NCBI RefSeq assembly: GCF_005239225.2
Contig: NC_133294.1
Location: 620,001-684,000, forward strand
Origin: Populus alba
Taxonomy: Eukaryota; Streptophyta; Magnoliopsida; Malpighiales; Salicaceae
Reading direction: 5' to 3'
DNA length: 64,000 nt
In this document: positions 22,601 to 34,293 of the stretch, piece by piece
How the letters are laid out: each line of letters begins with the position of its first letter
Position numbering within the stretch: the stretch's first letter is position 1
Translations under genes and position numbers: made by a program
The notes under the pieces: model-generated
Databases searched by the model: none
What the model was told of the DNA's origin: nothing
What the model saw: only the letters and a program-made list of their open reading frames with translations

Positions 22601-24542
22601 TTTTTTTTATCAACAGAACTGGTGACGAAAATGGACTCCTGCTTGGACGGATGATGCCGGATTCAAGGAATTCACTCACCAATTTTTCTATCTCATTTTT
22701 CTGATAATGGGGGTACCGATAGGGCCGTGTGCTAACCGGTGGCTGATTTGGCAGTAAGGAAATATGGTGATCATGACTTCGTACTGGCGGCAACCCGGAT
22801 GGCTCCTTGAACAAATGATCGAACTCTGTTAACAACCGCTGCAAGTCAGCTGGAATGTGCGTTGGTGGTTCTAGCGAGGCTGTTGTTGACATCATATGAA
22901 GGAAAAATCTGGGGCCTGAATGGTACAGCAACTCCTTTTCTGTCATGGGGGCTAACTCAGACCGGTGTAATCCTAGAATGGTGTGTGACTTTCCTGCATG
23001 ACAGAATGACATGCTAAGTTGTTTGTAATCTGTCTCAATCGGACCCAATGTTTCCAGCCATTGCACTCCCAAAACTGCTTGACATGCAGCCACGGGCAAC
23101 ACATAAAAATCAGCTCGAATTGGCAACCCCTGGATAGTGAGTAGAAGCCCCATACAGCGCCCTGTACACTCAATGATTTCTTTGTTTCCAACAGTCACCC
23201 GAAACACCTTGTCACGGATTACTGGTAACGCCAGTTTGCTGACAACCGCTTGATCTATGAAGTTATGAGTACTTCCTCCATCAATGAGGACCGTGACCTC
23301 TTTATTTCCTACCTTTCCAATCACCCGAAAGGTTTGAGGGTGATTTGTTCCGGCCAGAGCATGGAAAGAAATTTCTGGAATGGCCTCTTCTCCATTACTC
23401 TCAATGTCCATGTCTACATCGGCTGGACAATCTTCAAAGAGTATGTCTTCCATCATGAACAACTGTGGCCTGATGCACCTGTGTCCAGGAGCGAATTTGT
23501 CATCACAATAGAAACATAACCCCTTCTCTCGTCTCTCCCTGGCTTCCTGACTGGTGATGCGCCGAATAGGACCTGGAAACTTGTTTCCGGTTGGTTGGGT
23601 GACAGGTTGCATTGGAGGTGGTCCCAGAAGACCCACTGTTGTTGTAGGTTGTGCCCTATGATTGTAGTTTGGCATTGCCGAACGAAAATTGGAGCTAGGC
23701 TTCCGCTGCAACAGATTCCTTTCTTCAATGAGATGGGCTACACTGATGGTTTCTGAGAGAGTCTTCGGTTGTTTGACCCGTACATCTATCCGGATGTCAT
23801 CCTTTAAACCTGCAATAAAAGAACCGATTAAAAAATTCTCAGGCAGCCCGTCCACCTTATGGGAGAGTCGCTCAAAGACTTCTTGGTAGGCTATAACGCT
23901 GGTAGTTTGCTTGAGCCTAGACAAGGCTTCTGATGGATCATCATAGTCTGTAGGTCCAAAGCGTTTAAGAATAACTTTGGTGAATTCCGCCCAATTCATC
24001 GGTCCTCTATCCCTTGTGAACCAGCGATACCACTGTAAGGCCAGCTTTTCAAGATGGAATGACGCCAATTGCACTTGCTGCGTGAGTTCGATTCCCTTGA
24101 ACTCGAAATATTGTTCTGCCTTAAAAATCCACCCGGTAGGATCTTCATCACCACGATATATCGGAAAATTCAATTTGAGTTGAGTCTGATGGTGAATTCT
24201 GTCAGGTGCCTGATTCTGAATTCTGTCAAAAGCATTCGGATATCGTTCGAAACCTGGCCGTGTGATGGTGGTAGGACTGCTGCCAGACGTCTCTCCTCTT
24301 TCAAAGAAATTGCCTTCCCTGTCTCTGGAAGTATCTTGGCGGCTAAGTCGAAAAGCTTGTAGTTCAGCCATGACACCCTGCAATGTTGACGTAACCTGGG
24401 AAAAATTTTGTTTTATTTCATTCAAGTCATGTTTCATCGCATTGACGTCTTGTTTTGTCTCATCAAAGCTGGACTCGTGACGGGTTAAGATGTCGGTGAC
24501 TTCAGTTCGGAATTCTGCATTTGATTTCGAACGTGTATCCAT
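22596..24542 (-). CDS. Gypsy gag-protease frame, 648 codons
   Basis: Starts with MDTRSKS 28 bases downstream of the 5' LTR end (24571). A coiled-coil-like N-terminus is followed by a capsid-type gag ([17 protein letters not shown]; about residues 130-270), a zinc knuckle [14 protein letters not shown] (about residue 340) and an aspartic protease centre [12 protein letters not shown] (about residue 420). It then enters the start of reverse transcriptase ([15 protein letters not shown]) and stops at a frameshift. The protease centre is DGG rather than the common DSG/DTG; this variant occurs in plant gypsy elements. Gag assembles the particle and protease cuts the polyprotein. Confidence 0.9.
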   Translation of the reverse strand: MDTRSKSNAEFRTEVTDILTRHESSFDETKQDVNAMKHDLNEIKQNFSQVTSTLQGVMAELQAFRLSRQDTSRDREGNFFERGETSGSSPTTITRPGFERYPNAFDRIQNQAPDRIHHQTQLKLNFPIYRGDEDPTGWIFKAEQYFEFKGIELTQQVQLASFHLEKLALQWYRWFTRDRGPMNWAEFTKVILKRFGPTDYDDPSEALSRLKQTTSVIAYQEVFERLSHKVDGLPENFLIGSFIAGLKDDIRIDVRVKQPKTLSETISVAHLIEERNLLQRKPSSNFRSAMPNYNHRAQPTTTVGLLGPPPMQPVTQPTGNKFPGPIRRITSQEARERREKGLCFYCDDKFAPGHRCIRPQLFMMEDILFEDCPADVDMDIESNGEEAIPEISFHALAGTNHPQTFRVIGKVGNKEVTVLIDGGSTHNFIDQAVVSKLALPVIRDKVFRVTVGNKEIIECTGRCMGLLLTIQGLPIRADFYVLPVAACQAVLGVQWLETLGPIETDYKQLSMSFCHAGKSHTILGLHRSELAPMTEKELLYHSGPRFFLHMMSTTASLEPPTHIPADLQRLLTEFDHLFKEPSGLPPVRSHDHHISLLPNQPPVSTRPYRYPHYQKNEIEKLVSEFLESGIIRPSRSPFSSPVLLIKKI

Positions 24543-24570
24543 GAATCGAAAACAAAAGCTCTGATACCAC

Positions 24571-24921
24571 TGATAGAATTAATTTGGTAAGACAAGAAGA
24601 AGAAGAAGAATAACAGAGTGGAAAGAATTGTTTAAATGCTTGATTGATAATCTTATTCCTCTTCTTTGCTGCCTAAATAGGCCAGCAACCTTACAACTGA
24701 CAAAGCACGAAAATAGCTAGCAATAAAACAGGAAATCCTAACAGATTGGCTCCTAACAAAATAGCTCTGAAGACATGGAGCACCCACTAATCAGCCTTTT
24801 ATTTAGTTGACCGATTCTAGTGCAACAGACACCTTACTCACAATTACTGCTCCTAACTTAGTCCACTTCACATGTAGCTCCAGGTGTGATTCAACATGTA
24901 CTCCACGTATGATTCATATCA
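24571..24921 (-). repeat. 5' LTR of the young gypsy element
   Basis: 351 bp, read on the minus strand as the transcription-starting LTR; adjacent to the primer binding site at 24558-24569. Confidence 0.93.
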
Positions 24922-25301
24922 AAATGGTTGAAGGACAAAGCAAAAATTTTGTTGATATGAGATATATATAATACAAGAATGACAGTTTGAAGACAAAGGT
25001 TTTAAGCTTAACATAGTTTTTGGCTTACCTTACAAGTAATGGTTGCATATCTATTTATAGCCTTTTTAACCAACCTAAATAGAACAATTTTGACAAACTT
25101 TCCAGCCATAGAACTTGCAGGAATCTTAGTCAATACACTAGAAAATTGTGGATGAACATTCTTTCTTTCCTAGAACATTCCTAGTGTTTTTTTTAACTTA
25201 ACTCAGCACTAACTTGTAGTTTATAGTATTTTCTATAATTGATCTCTAGAATCTTCATTAAGTGCATTAATAATTTAACACTCCTTCTTAATGCACTTAA
25301 C

Positions 25302-25493
25302 TCATACTCTATGTTGATCTCGTAGTGCCTCAAACTTGACTTGTGGAAACGCTTTGGTGAAGATATTTGCTAATTGTTTTAAAATCTTGCAATTTTTCAA
25401 CTCAATTTCTTTTTTGTCAATTGCTTCTTGTAGAAACTGGTATTTGATTGATATGTGCTTAGTCCTTCTATGGAATACAAGAATATTTGTCAT
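25302..25493 (-). pseudogene. Copia RNase H C-terminal remnant
   Basis: The frame contains FHRRTKHISIKY, QLANIFTKA and a final tail, the standard end of a copia polyprotein. It lies just inside the left LTR of copia copy 2. The counterpart in copy 1 (about 600-800) is more broken. Confidence 0.75.
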
Positions 25494-25795
25494 GGCAATT
25501 GTTGATTTATTATCGTATAATATCGTTTTAGATCCATTAATTTCTCGGTATTATATCTAGATTTCTAAAACCTTTTATTAAGCTTAGACTGAAAAGCATT
25601 CTCATAAAGTCTTCTTCGTAGCTACTTGGTCTTTTCTCATGTACTTTTAAAGAATCCATTAGTTTAGCTACTAACAAGGTTGTTAAATCTTTTGATTGTT
25701 TTATGACAGTAACTATAAAGTCATTTTCTTGTAAGATTGACTATAAACTTTTTAACAACCCTTTGATAAGTAATATTTTCTTCTAAAGATCTCAT

Positions 25796-26239
25796 TTAAT
25801 TTACCACTACTTTAATTAGTCCATGATATTCTTTAACAGTCTCATAATCTTTCATCTTAATATTTTCCAACTCTCTTCGTAGTGTTTGGAGTCCAATTGT
25901 GCGTACCTCAGAATCGCCGTGAAACTTCTTCTGCAATATACCCCATGCGTCATTTGCTGTTGAAGCTCCAACAATCCTAGAAAAAAATTTATTATCCAGT
26001 GATTGTTGAATCAAATAAAGGGCACTAGCATCCTTCTGCTTTTTCACCTCTAACTCCTTCCGTTGTGCTTCTTCTAGAGTAGAGATATTTTCTGGCTCCT
26101 TAAATCCTTTCTCAACAATGTCCCAAAGATTTTGAGACCTGAAGAGTGTTTCCATTTTTTTTTCCCACAAATCATAGTTTCCACCATCAAAAATAGGAAG
26201 TGACACAAAGATAGATTGTGATGAATTTATGGTGGCCAT
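25796..26239 (-). pseudogene. Copia gag remnant of copy 2
   Basis: Starts MATINSSQSI and shows NYDLWEKKM, ALYLIQQSLD and ANDAWGILQKKF, as in copy 1 (1052-1570). 147 codons; open only through the first part of gag. Confidence 0.78.
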
Positions 26240-26740
26240 AAAGACTCTAATTCCTCCTTACGATCAATTGGGCTCTATACCTGTTTTAGAATATGATGAT
26301 AGTTTAAGAGTTAGTTTAGAGGTTTTAGTGATTAAGGATTGAAATGAAAGTAGTCTGATAGTTAAGATTTTTAGTTGTACTAGTTTAGTAAAAGAAGAAC
26401 GATATGGAAATGGTTGAAGTAGAAGAGTTTTAGGACAAAGGTTCTAAGCTTAACATGGTTTTTGGCTTACCTTACAAGTGATGATTGCATGGCTATTTAT
26501 AGCCTTCTTAACCAATCTAAATAGAACAAACTAAATTTCTAGCATAGAACTTGCTCGAATCTTATAAAATTCTAAAGTTCTTTTCATTGTGGACAAGCAT
26601 TCTTCCTAGAATATTCCTAGTGTTTGTTAGATTTCTCTAAAACTTTCCTAACTTAACTTAGCACTAACTTGTAGTTTGTAGTGTGATCTTGAATTGATCT
26701 CTAAAATCTTCTTTAGGTGCATTCATAATTTAACAAAATG

Positions 26741-27084
26741 ATTGGAATGCTGCTATATCGAGCTCTTGGTAAAATCAATGTCAACAAGAAAACTTGTTTC
26801 CAGAGAGATGACTACAAAGAAACAAACTAGCTTGCAGTTTTTTTTAATTAAGCCATTTGAGAACCCTATAAAGAACTATTCCTTGTTAAAAATAAAAGTA
26901 AATTAGCATCTGTGTTTTTGCTTGTTTAGTTTTTAGAGTGAAACTATTATAAGAATATATAATAAAGGTGAAGTCTTATTTATTACTTTTATAAGAATAA
27001 AATAAAGTTATGTTGATAGAATAAAACGTCTTTGTAAAAGAGACATATTGGAGAGGATAGCAACGCCCATTAAGCTCACATGAC
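26741..27084. other. Unit A upstream flank, no gene
   Basis: Matches 2074-2400 (unit 0) and parts of 58454-59160 (unit B). Includes AGAGACATATTGGAGAGG, shared with unit B at about 59128. No coding signal. Confidence 0.6.
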
Positions 27085-28872
27085 GGCTGCTTTAGTTAGT
27101 TTTTTTGGAATAAGTCGATATATTAAAAGGGCTAACCAGAAGGTAGCCAAAAACAAGATACATGAAAAGAAAAGAATCACAATAACAAAAAACAAACACA
27201 AAAAGAAAGGAAAAGAAAGTCAACAGATACATAACCGAAAAAGGACATTAGGAATGAAGAAGTTGATACGCCATGCTAAAAGCCTTTATTTGGTGTTAGA
27301 CCAATCTATAATACCTTCAGGACCCATAATTAAAGTAGTGCCAGTAGCCATGAAGAACTTATCTGCAGACTTGAGCCAATTTGAGAGGCGATAAAGAATT
27401 AAGGAGAAAATATCTTCGAAGGTCGCAGTTCCATCATTGAAGATTACCTTGTTCCTCATAAGCCATATACTCCAGCTAACACAACAAGAAAGCATAGACC
27501 AAGCCTTACGCTGGAATTTTCCGAACACTAGGTTGGGCCATTGATGTAAAAGATCATCCACACAGCAGGGAAGGCAACCACTAATACCCACCAATCCAAG
27601 AATTTCATCCATAATTTCCACACTGGTCTACAATGGAGGAGAAGATGATTTGAAGTCTCAATCTCATTTTCACAAAAGATACAAAAAGCTTGATCAATTG
27701 GGATTATATTACGGCAAAGTAAGAAATCCTTAGTGCACAGTCTATTCTGAACAGCTAGCCAAAGAAAAGATTGAACCTTAGGAGGGACCCCTTTTTTGCC
27801 ATATCGAAGCCTTGAAAGTTCTAAGCCCTGGATTCACAATCCTGTCAATAAGTAGAGAACAAGTTTTAACTGTATACCCTCCATCTGTTGAAGAGGACCA
27901 GACTTTTTTATCTAAAGTTGTTGCCTTTATTCGAAAGCTTTCTAGAGATGAGAGAAGGTAGACGACCTGCTCAGTTTCAAAGAGGAACAATTGTCTCCTC
28001 CAAGCTAACTCCCACTTCCATTCTCCTTGCTCCCAAATTCCCATGTCAGCAATTGTGGCATTCGGTTTAGTGGTAAGAATGTAGAGTCGAGGGTAGATGA
28101 CTTTCAATGGAGAGCTATCAAACCAAACATCAGACCAGAATCGAGTCAGAGAGCCATTTCCCACTACAAATCTGCAATTATTGGCTAAAGCTGAAGAGAC
28201 AGAGTCTGTTGTGGTCATAAGGGATGTTATATCCCTCCAGATACAAGACAATCTTCTACTAAAAATAGGGAAACCATTTTCAAACACCGGCTTGAATTTG
28301 TTGAATATCATCTTCTTCCACAGCTCATTACCAGGAAGAGAGAGCCTCCAAATCCACTTGAAAAGCATTGCTTTATTCTTGGCTATCAATGACCCAATCC
28401 CAAGGCCACCCCTATCCTTATCTCTAACAACCACGCTCCATTGGACTTTGCAAATTTTTCTCATTTTGACAGTTCCGACCATAAGAATTTGCGTTGGATG
28501 GAAGTAAGTAAGCGACACACACCTTTTGGCATAAGGAAGATGGACATGAAGTACAAAGGAAGGGAGTTCAACACACTTTTGATAAGGCAAATGCGACCGG
28601 CCATGCTTAACATTCTCCCTTTCCACGAAGTGAGTTTCTTTCGAAACTTATCAATGACGGGTTTCCATGTTGAAATCCTTCTAGGGTTAGACCCCAAAGG
28701 CATTCCCAGGTAATTACATGGAAGAGAATCATGCCTGCAGTAAACTGATTTTGCAAACTCATCCAAGCAGGAGTCATCAACATTGATTCCTATAAGAGAA
28801 CTCTTAAAAAAATTAATGTGCAAGCCTAAGCATAGAGCAAACCACCTTAAGACTCTTTTAACTGACTGGCGG
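27085..28872 (-). pseudogene. 5'-truncated L1-like LINE fragment
   Basis: The minus strand encodes the C-terminal part of a plant LINE ORF2. Segments include NYLGMPLG, WKGRMLSMAGRI and LPLYFMSIFLMP (end of the reverse transcriptase, 28461-28860), GGLGIGSL and RFVVGNGSLTRFW (27778-28440), and a zf-RVT-like end with FCENEIETSNHLLLHC (about 27610-27680). Frames shift at least twice. The 3' end with an A-rich tail faces 27085-27105. Endonuclease and catalytic reverse transcriptase motifs are missing, so it is immobile. Confidence 0.82.
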
Positions 28873-29004
28873 CAACTGCCCTTAATATATACATATAAAA
28901 ACAATGTTACAATGAGTTTATCTTAATATATTTTGTGACCGTACATTTGGACTCATATTAATGTGGACATAACGTAATAATATGAGAAAACTAACTAAAG
29001 CAGC
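28873..29004 (-). other. Flank segment inverted relative to unit B
   Basis: On the minus strand this reads GGCTGCTTTAGTT, GTCCAAATGTA and AAACTCATTGTAACATTG in that order. In unit B (59186-59360) the matching segment is on the plus strand, also next to LINE sequence. Inverted copies of GGCTGCTTTAGTTAGTTTT sit at about 27085-27103 and 28985-29004. Confidence 0.65.
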
Positions 29005-29448
29005 CAGTTTATATCTTTGTATTTTTTTAATATGGAATATGTTCACTAACATGCAAGAGGCTCTAAGAATAATATGATTTGATAAGATTCAAATTTTGAT
29101 GAATATATATTATATCAAATAATTATTTTAATTTGAAAACTTAAATTGTCAGGTGATGTTTTTTAAAAAATAAATTTAAATTAATTTTCTAACATTCCAT
29201 ACTATCTTCACCCATATTACCTTTTTGTTTTATTTTTTAAATAATTAAATAATACTAGGTATTGATCATTTAAAATACACCTTTTCTTTTCATTGAATTC
29301 TTGCTGAAGAGCTCCTTTTTGATATTTTCTTCAACATTAATAGTTGAATTAACCCGATTTCAGAAGTATATATTATTACTTTGTTTTTTTATACAGTAAG
29401 AACTTGATTAATTGATCATTACAGAAATAAATATAATTAGATTACATT
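29005..29448. other. Unit A upstream flank, no gene
   Basis: Matches about 2690-3155 of unit 0 closely (TTCACTAACATGCAAGAGGC, CAACATTAATAGTTGAATTA). It gives the pre-insertion site for the copia that follows. Confidence 0.65.
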
Positions 29449-29613
29449 TGTTAAATAATATTTATGTTGTCTTATTTATTAAGGGTAGAATAGTACTTTC
29501 AGTTTAACCTATATATACTTTATTTGTAATTAGGTTAAGACTATGCATTCATAATATACAGTTTATTCAGAATTCTAGCCTCCTTTTTGTGTTTGATCTC
29601 AATAAGTTTAACA
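29449..29613 (+). repeat. 5' LTR of the plus-strand copia
   Basis: 165 bp; one extra G and a few substitutions relative to the 3' LTR. Confidence 0.9.
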
Positions 29614-29951
29614 TGGTCTCAGAGCTGGTTTTATGGAACGAAGCTTAATCCCAAATACAACTTCGCGGATCCAATTTTTTTTTGGAGTGATATTTTGTCT
29701 TTCGCTTCTGCAAAATTAGGTATTTCAACAGTTTCTGCAATTATTTTGGTATTTCGACAGTTTTTGCAATTATTTTGGTATTTCGTCTTCCCTTCAGCTT
29801 CTGCAATTTGGTATCTGCGTTCAGTTTTTGCAAATTTGTTTTGTGTTTTGGGAGTAATCGTATAATTTCGAGAAGATATTTGTTTAGTTTCTGCAATTGA
29901 GTATTTTGTCTTCCACTGCTTTTGCATTCTGGTTATCTATGATTGTTGATT

Positions 29952-32900
29952 ATGGCTACTGAAAGAGATGATTCGCTTCAGTCTGTGAGTGTGAGGTTGG
30001 ATGGGAAGAACTATTCATATTGGAGTTATGTAATGAGAAATTTCCTTAAAGGTAAGAAGATGTGGGGATATGTTAGTGGAACTTATGTGATACCTAAGAA
30101 TATTGAGGAGGGGGATGCTGGTTTGATAGATACATGGGAAGCAAATAATGCAAAGATCATTACTTGGATCAACAATTCTGTTGAGCATTCAATAGGTACG
30201 CAGTTAGCGAAATATGAGACAGCAAAAGAGGTTTGGGATCATCTGCAAAGGTTATTCACACAATCAAATTTTGCAAAACAGTATCAATTAGAGAATGACA
30301 TACGAGCTCTTCATCAGAAGAATATGAGTATTCAAGATTTTTATTCTGCTATGACAGATCTTTGAGATCAATTGGCTCTTACAGAATCGACAGAATTAAA
30401 GGCATGTGGTGCCTATATTGAGCGTAGAGAGCAGCAAAGATTGGTACAGTTTTTAACAGCACTTCGCAGTGATTTCAAAGGACTTAGAGGTTCAATTCTG
30501 CATCGTTCTCCACTGCCTTCTGTTGACTCTGTTGTTAGTGAGTTATTGGCTGAAGAAATACGTTTTCAGTCTTATTCTGAAAAAGGAATTCTTTCTGCTT
30601 CAAATCCTTCTGTACTAGCAGTACCTTCTAGGTCATTCTCTAATCATCATAATAAGTCTCACACAAGGGTTGGCTTCGATGAATGCAGTTTCTGTAAGCA
30701 GAAAGGTCATTGGAAGGCTCAGTGTCCTAAGTTGAGACATCAGAATCAAGCTTGGAAGCCTGGCAATCAGTCACAATCTAATGCTCATAGACCACCTCAG
30801 GGTTATAAACCACAACACCACAATACTACAGCAGTAGCTTCCTCGAGTTCTATTACCGATCCTAATATTTTGGCTGAGCAATTTCAGAAGTTTCTCTCCT
30901 TGCAGCCACAAGCAATGTCCGCTTCTTCTTCCATAGGTTAGTTGCCTCATAGTTCCTCAGGTATGTCACATTCTGAATGGGTCTTGGATTTTGGTGCTTC
31001 TCATCATATGTCTCCAGATTCCTCATCTTTTACCTCTGTATCCCCTTTGTCCTCCATTCCTGTTATGACTGCTGATGGCACTCAAATGCCCTTAGCAGGT
31101 GTTGGTTTTGTTGTCACACCTCACATGTCTCTCCCTAATGTTTATCTTATTCCACAACTCAAATTGAATCTTGCGTCTGTTGGTCAAATATGTGATTCTG
31201 GTGATTATTTAGTCATGTTTTCTAATTCTTTTTGTTGTATACAGGATCTGCAGTCTCAGAAGCTGATTGGGACAGGCCGTCGGGAGAATGGACTATATAT
31301 TTTGGATGAGTTAAAAGTGCCAGTTGCTGCTGCTGCCGCTGCTACTACTACAGTTGATTTGTCTTCATTTCGTTTGAGTATTTCATCTTCTAGTTTTTAT
31401 TTATGGCATTCCTGTCTAGGTCATGTTTCGTCTTCTCGTTTGAGATTTTTGGCATCCACAGGAGCTTTAGGAAATTTGAAAACTTGTGACATTTCTGATT
31501 GTAGTGGATGTAAATTGGCAAAATTTTCCGCCTTACCTTTTAATCGAAGTATTTATGTTTCTTCTTCACCATTTGATTTGATTCATTCTGATGTATGGGG
31601 ACCTTCTCCTGTTGCCACAAAAGGAGGGTCTCGATATTATGTCTCTTTTATTGATGATCATACTCGTTATTGTTGGGTTTATTTAATGAAACATCGTTCT
31701 GAATTCTTTGAGATATATGCAGCTTTTCGAGCTCTTATCAAAACTCAATATTCTACTGTGATCAAATGCTTTAGGTGTGATTTAGGTGGGGAATACACTT
31801 CTAATAAATTTTGCAAATTGCTTGCCCTAGATGGAACCATCCACCAAACTTCATGTACAGATACTCCTGAGCAAAATGGTGTTGCTGAAAGAAAACATAG
31901 GCACATTGTCAAAACTGCTCGTTCTCTCTTGTTGTCTGCTTTTGTTCCTAGTGAGTTTTGGGGAGAAGCTGTTCTTACTGCTGTAAGCTTGATTAATACA
32001 ATTTCATCTTCTCATAGTTTGGGTCTATCTCCTTTTGAAAAGTTATATGGGTATGTCCCTGATTATTCCTCATTTAGAGTATTTGGTTGTACTTGTTTCG
32101 TTCTTCGTCCTCATGTAGAACGAAGTAAGCTATCCTCTCGATCCGCTATTTGTGTCTTTTTGGGCTATGGTGAAGGTAAAAAGGGTTATCGTTGTTTTGA
32201 TCCAATAACTCAGAAACTTTATGTGTCTCGTCATGTTGTCTTCCTTGAGCATATACCTTTCTTTTCTATTCCATCCACTACTCACAACCTGACTAAATCT
32301 GATCTTATTAGTATAGATCCATTTTCTAAGGATTCTGGTAATGATAGCTCTCCCCATGTTCGATCAATTTGTACTCATAACTCTGCAGGTACTGGTACTT
32401 TACTCTCTGGCACACCTGAAGCTCCATTCTCATCTACAGCCCCTCAAGCTTCATCTGAGATTGTGGATCCACCTCCACGTCAGTCCATCCGTATTCGTAA
32501 GTCCACAAAACTACCAGATTTTGCTTATTCTTGTTATTCTTCATCATTTACTTCCTTTTAAGCCTCTATTCATTGTCTTGTTGAGCCCTCTTCCTATAAA
32601 GAGGCAATTCTTGATCCACTTTGGCAGCAAGCTATGGATGAGGAACTTTCTGCATTGCATAAGACAGATACTTGGGATCTGGTTCCTCTACCTCCTGGTA
32701 AGAGTGTTGTTGGTTGTCGTTGGGTGTATAAGATCAAGACTAATTCTGATGGGTCTATTGAGCGATATAAAGCTAGGTTGGTTGCCAAAGGATACTCTCA
32801 ACAGTATGGTATGGACTATGAGGAGACATTTGTTCCGGTTGCAAAAATGACTACTATTCATACTCTTATTGTCGTAGCTTCGATTCGTCAATGGCATATT

Positions 32901-34116
32901 TCTCAACTTGATGTTCAAAATGCCTTCTTAAATGGAGATCTTCAAGAAGAAGTTTATATGGCACCCCCTCCTGGTATTTCACATGACTCTGGATATGTTT
33001 GTAAGCTTAAGAAAGCATTATATGGTCTCAAACAAGCACCCCGTGCTTGGTTTGAGAAATTCTCTATTGTGATCTCGTCACTTGGCTTTGTTTCTAGCAG
33101 TCATGATTCTGCTCTTTTTATTAAGTGCACTGATACAGGTCGTATCATTCTGTCTTTATATGTTGATGACATGATTATTACTGGTGATGACATTGATGGT
33201 ATTTCAGTTTTGAAGACAGAGTTGACTAGACGATTTGAGATGAAGGATTTGGGTTATCTTCGATATTTCCTGGGTATTGAGGTAGCATACTCACCTAGAG
33301 GTTACCTTCTTTCTCAGTCGAAATATGTTGCAGATATTCTTGAGCGGGCTAGACTTACTGATAACAAGACTGTGGATACTCCTATTGAGGTTAACGTAAG
33401 GTACTCTTCTTCTGATGGTTTACCTTTGATAGATCCTACTTTATACCGCACTATTGTTGGGAGTTTGGTATATCTCACCATTACTCGTCCAGATATTGCA
33501 TATGTTGTTCATGTTGTTAGTCAGTTTGTTGCTTCTCCTACTACTGTTCATTGGGCAGCTGTTCTTTCGTATTTTGCGATATCTTCGGGGTACAGTTTTT
33601 CAAAGTCTTTTTACTTTCATCCACCTCTTCCTTGGAGTTGCGTGCATACTCTGATGCTGATCATGGTAGTGATCCACAGATCGTAAGTCTGTTTACCTGG
33701 GGTTTTGTATCTTTTTAGGTGATTCTCTTATTTCTTGGAAGAGCAAGAAACAATCTATTGTTTCTCAATCATCCACCGAAGCAGAATATCGTGTCATGGC
33801 ATCTACTACCAAAGAGATTATTTGGTTACGTTGGTTACTTGCTGATATGGGAGTTTCCTTTTCCCATCCTACTCCTATGTATTGTGACAACCAGAGTTCT
33901 ATTCAGATTGCTCACAACTTGATTTTTCATGAGCGGACTAAGCACATTGAAATCGATTGTCATCTTACTCGTCATCATCTCAAGCATGGAACCATTACTT
34001 TGCCTTTTGTTCCTTCTTCATTGCAGATTGCAGATTTCTTTACCAAGGCGCATTCCATATCTCGTTTTCGTTTTCTAGTTGGCAAACTCTCGATGCTTGT
34101 AGCTGCCGCATCGTGA
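29952..34116 (+). pseudogene. Copia gag-pol polyprotein, broken
   Basis: Starts MATERDDSLQS. Gag to about 30900, with a zinc knuckle CSFCKQKGHWKAQC (about 30690). In-frame stops: TGA at 30363, TAG at 30939, TAA at 32559. The protease region has WVLDFGASHHM, where the second catalytic-loop residue is F (family norm DSG/DTG). The integrase shows the HHCC finger (about 31400-31530), DVWGPSP, FRCDLGGEY and PEQNGVAERKHR (about 31590-31900). Reverse transcriptase: DVQNAFLNGDL, LYGLKQAPRAW and YVDDMIITG (32640-33540). A one-base shift near 33569 and another near 33600-33700 separate RNase H (SSTEAEYRVMA, HERTKHIEIDCH). It is probably incapable of autonomous movement. Confidence 0.9.
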
Positions 34117-34129
34117 GTTTGAGGGGAGA

Positions 34130-34293
34130 TGTTAAATAATATTTATGTTGTCTTATTTATTAAGGTAGAATAGTACTTTCAGTTTAACCTATATATACTT
34201 TATTTGTAATTAGGTTAAGACTATGCATTCGTAATATACAGTTTATTCAGAATTCTAGCCTCCTTTTTGTGTTTTATCTCAATTAGTTTAACA
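34130..34293 (+). repeat. 3' LTR of the plus-strand copia
   Basis: 164 bp, preceded by the purine tract GAGGGGAGA. Confidence 0.9.

Larger units (their letters stand above)
20907..24921 (-). mobile_element. Young Ty3/gypsy element with integrase deleted
   Basis: LTRs 20907-21257 and 24571-24921 are both 351 bp and appear identical by eye; they start TGATAGAATT and end CATATCA. Target duplication AAATG (20902-20906, 24922-24926). A methionine-tRNA primer site (24558-24569) abuts the right LTR, so it runs on the minus strand. The order is gag, protease, reverse transcriptase, RNase H; the frame then ends four residues after the integrase zinc-finger start (GGHFGYL) and runs straight into the 3' LTR. 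Integrase core, any chromodomain and the polypurine tract are absent. Length is 4.0 kb, against roughly 5 kb or more for intact relatives. Confidence 0.95.
20811..26735 (-). mobile_element. Ty1/copia copy 2, sister of 78-2068, with nested gypsy
   Basis: Left LTR 20811-25280 (split by the gypsy element at 20907-24921), right LTR 26282-26735. Target duplication AAATG at 20806-20810 and 26736-26740, the same bases in the same flanking context as copy 1. The interior again holds only an RNase H tail and a gag remnant, in the same arrangement. Shared site and shared internal deletion show that copies 1 and 2 come from one insertion that was duplicated together with the host segment. Confidence 0.88.
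29449..34293 (+). mobile_element. Nearly complete Ty1/copia element, 4.85 kb
   Basis: LTRs 29449-29613 and 34130-34293 (165/164 bp) start TGTTAAATAA and end GTTTAACA, with about four differences by eye. The primer site TGGTCTCAGAGC follows the 5' LTR (29614) and the purine tract GAGGGGAGA precedes the 3' LTR. Flanks are ACATT (29444-29448) and AGATT (34294-34298), best read as a 5-bp duplication with one later change, since unit 0 (about 3150) has a single AGATT at the empty site. All copia domains are in order, but at least three in-frame stops and two frameshifts break the polyprotein. Confidence 0.93.
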
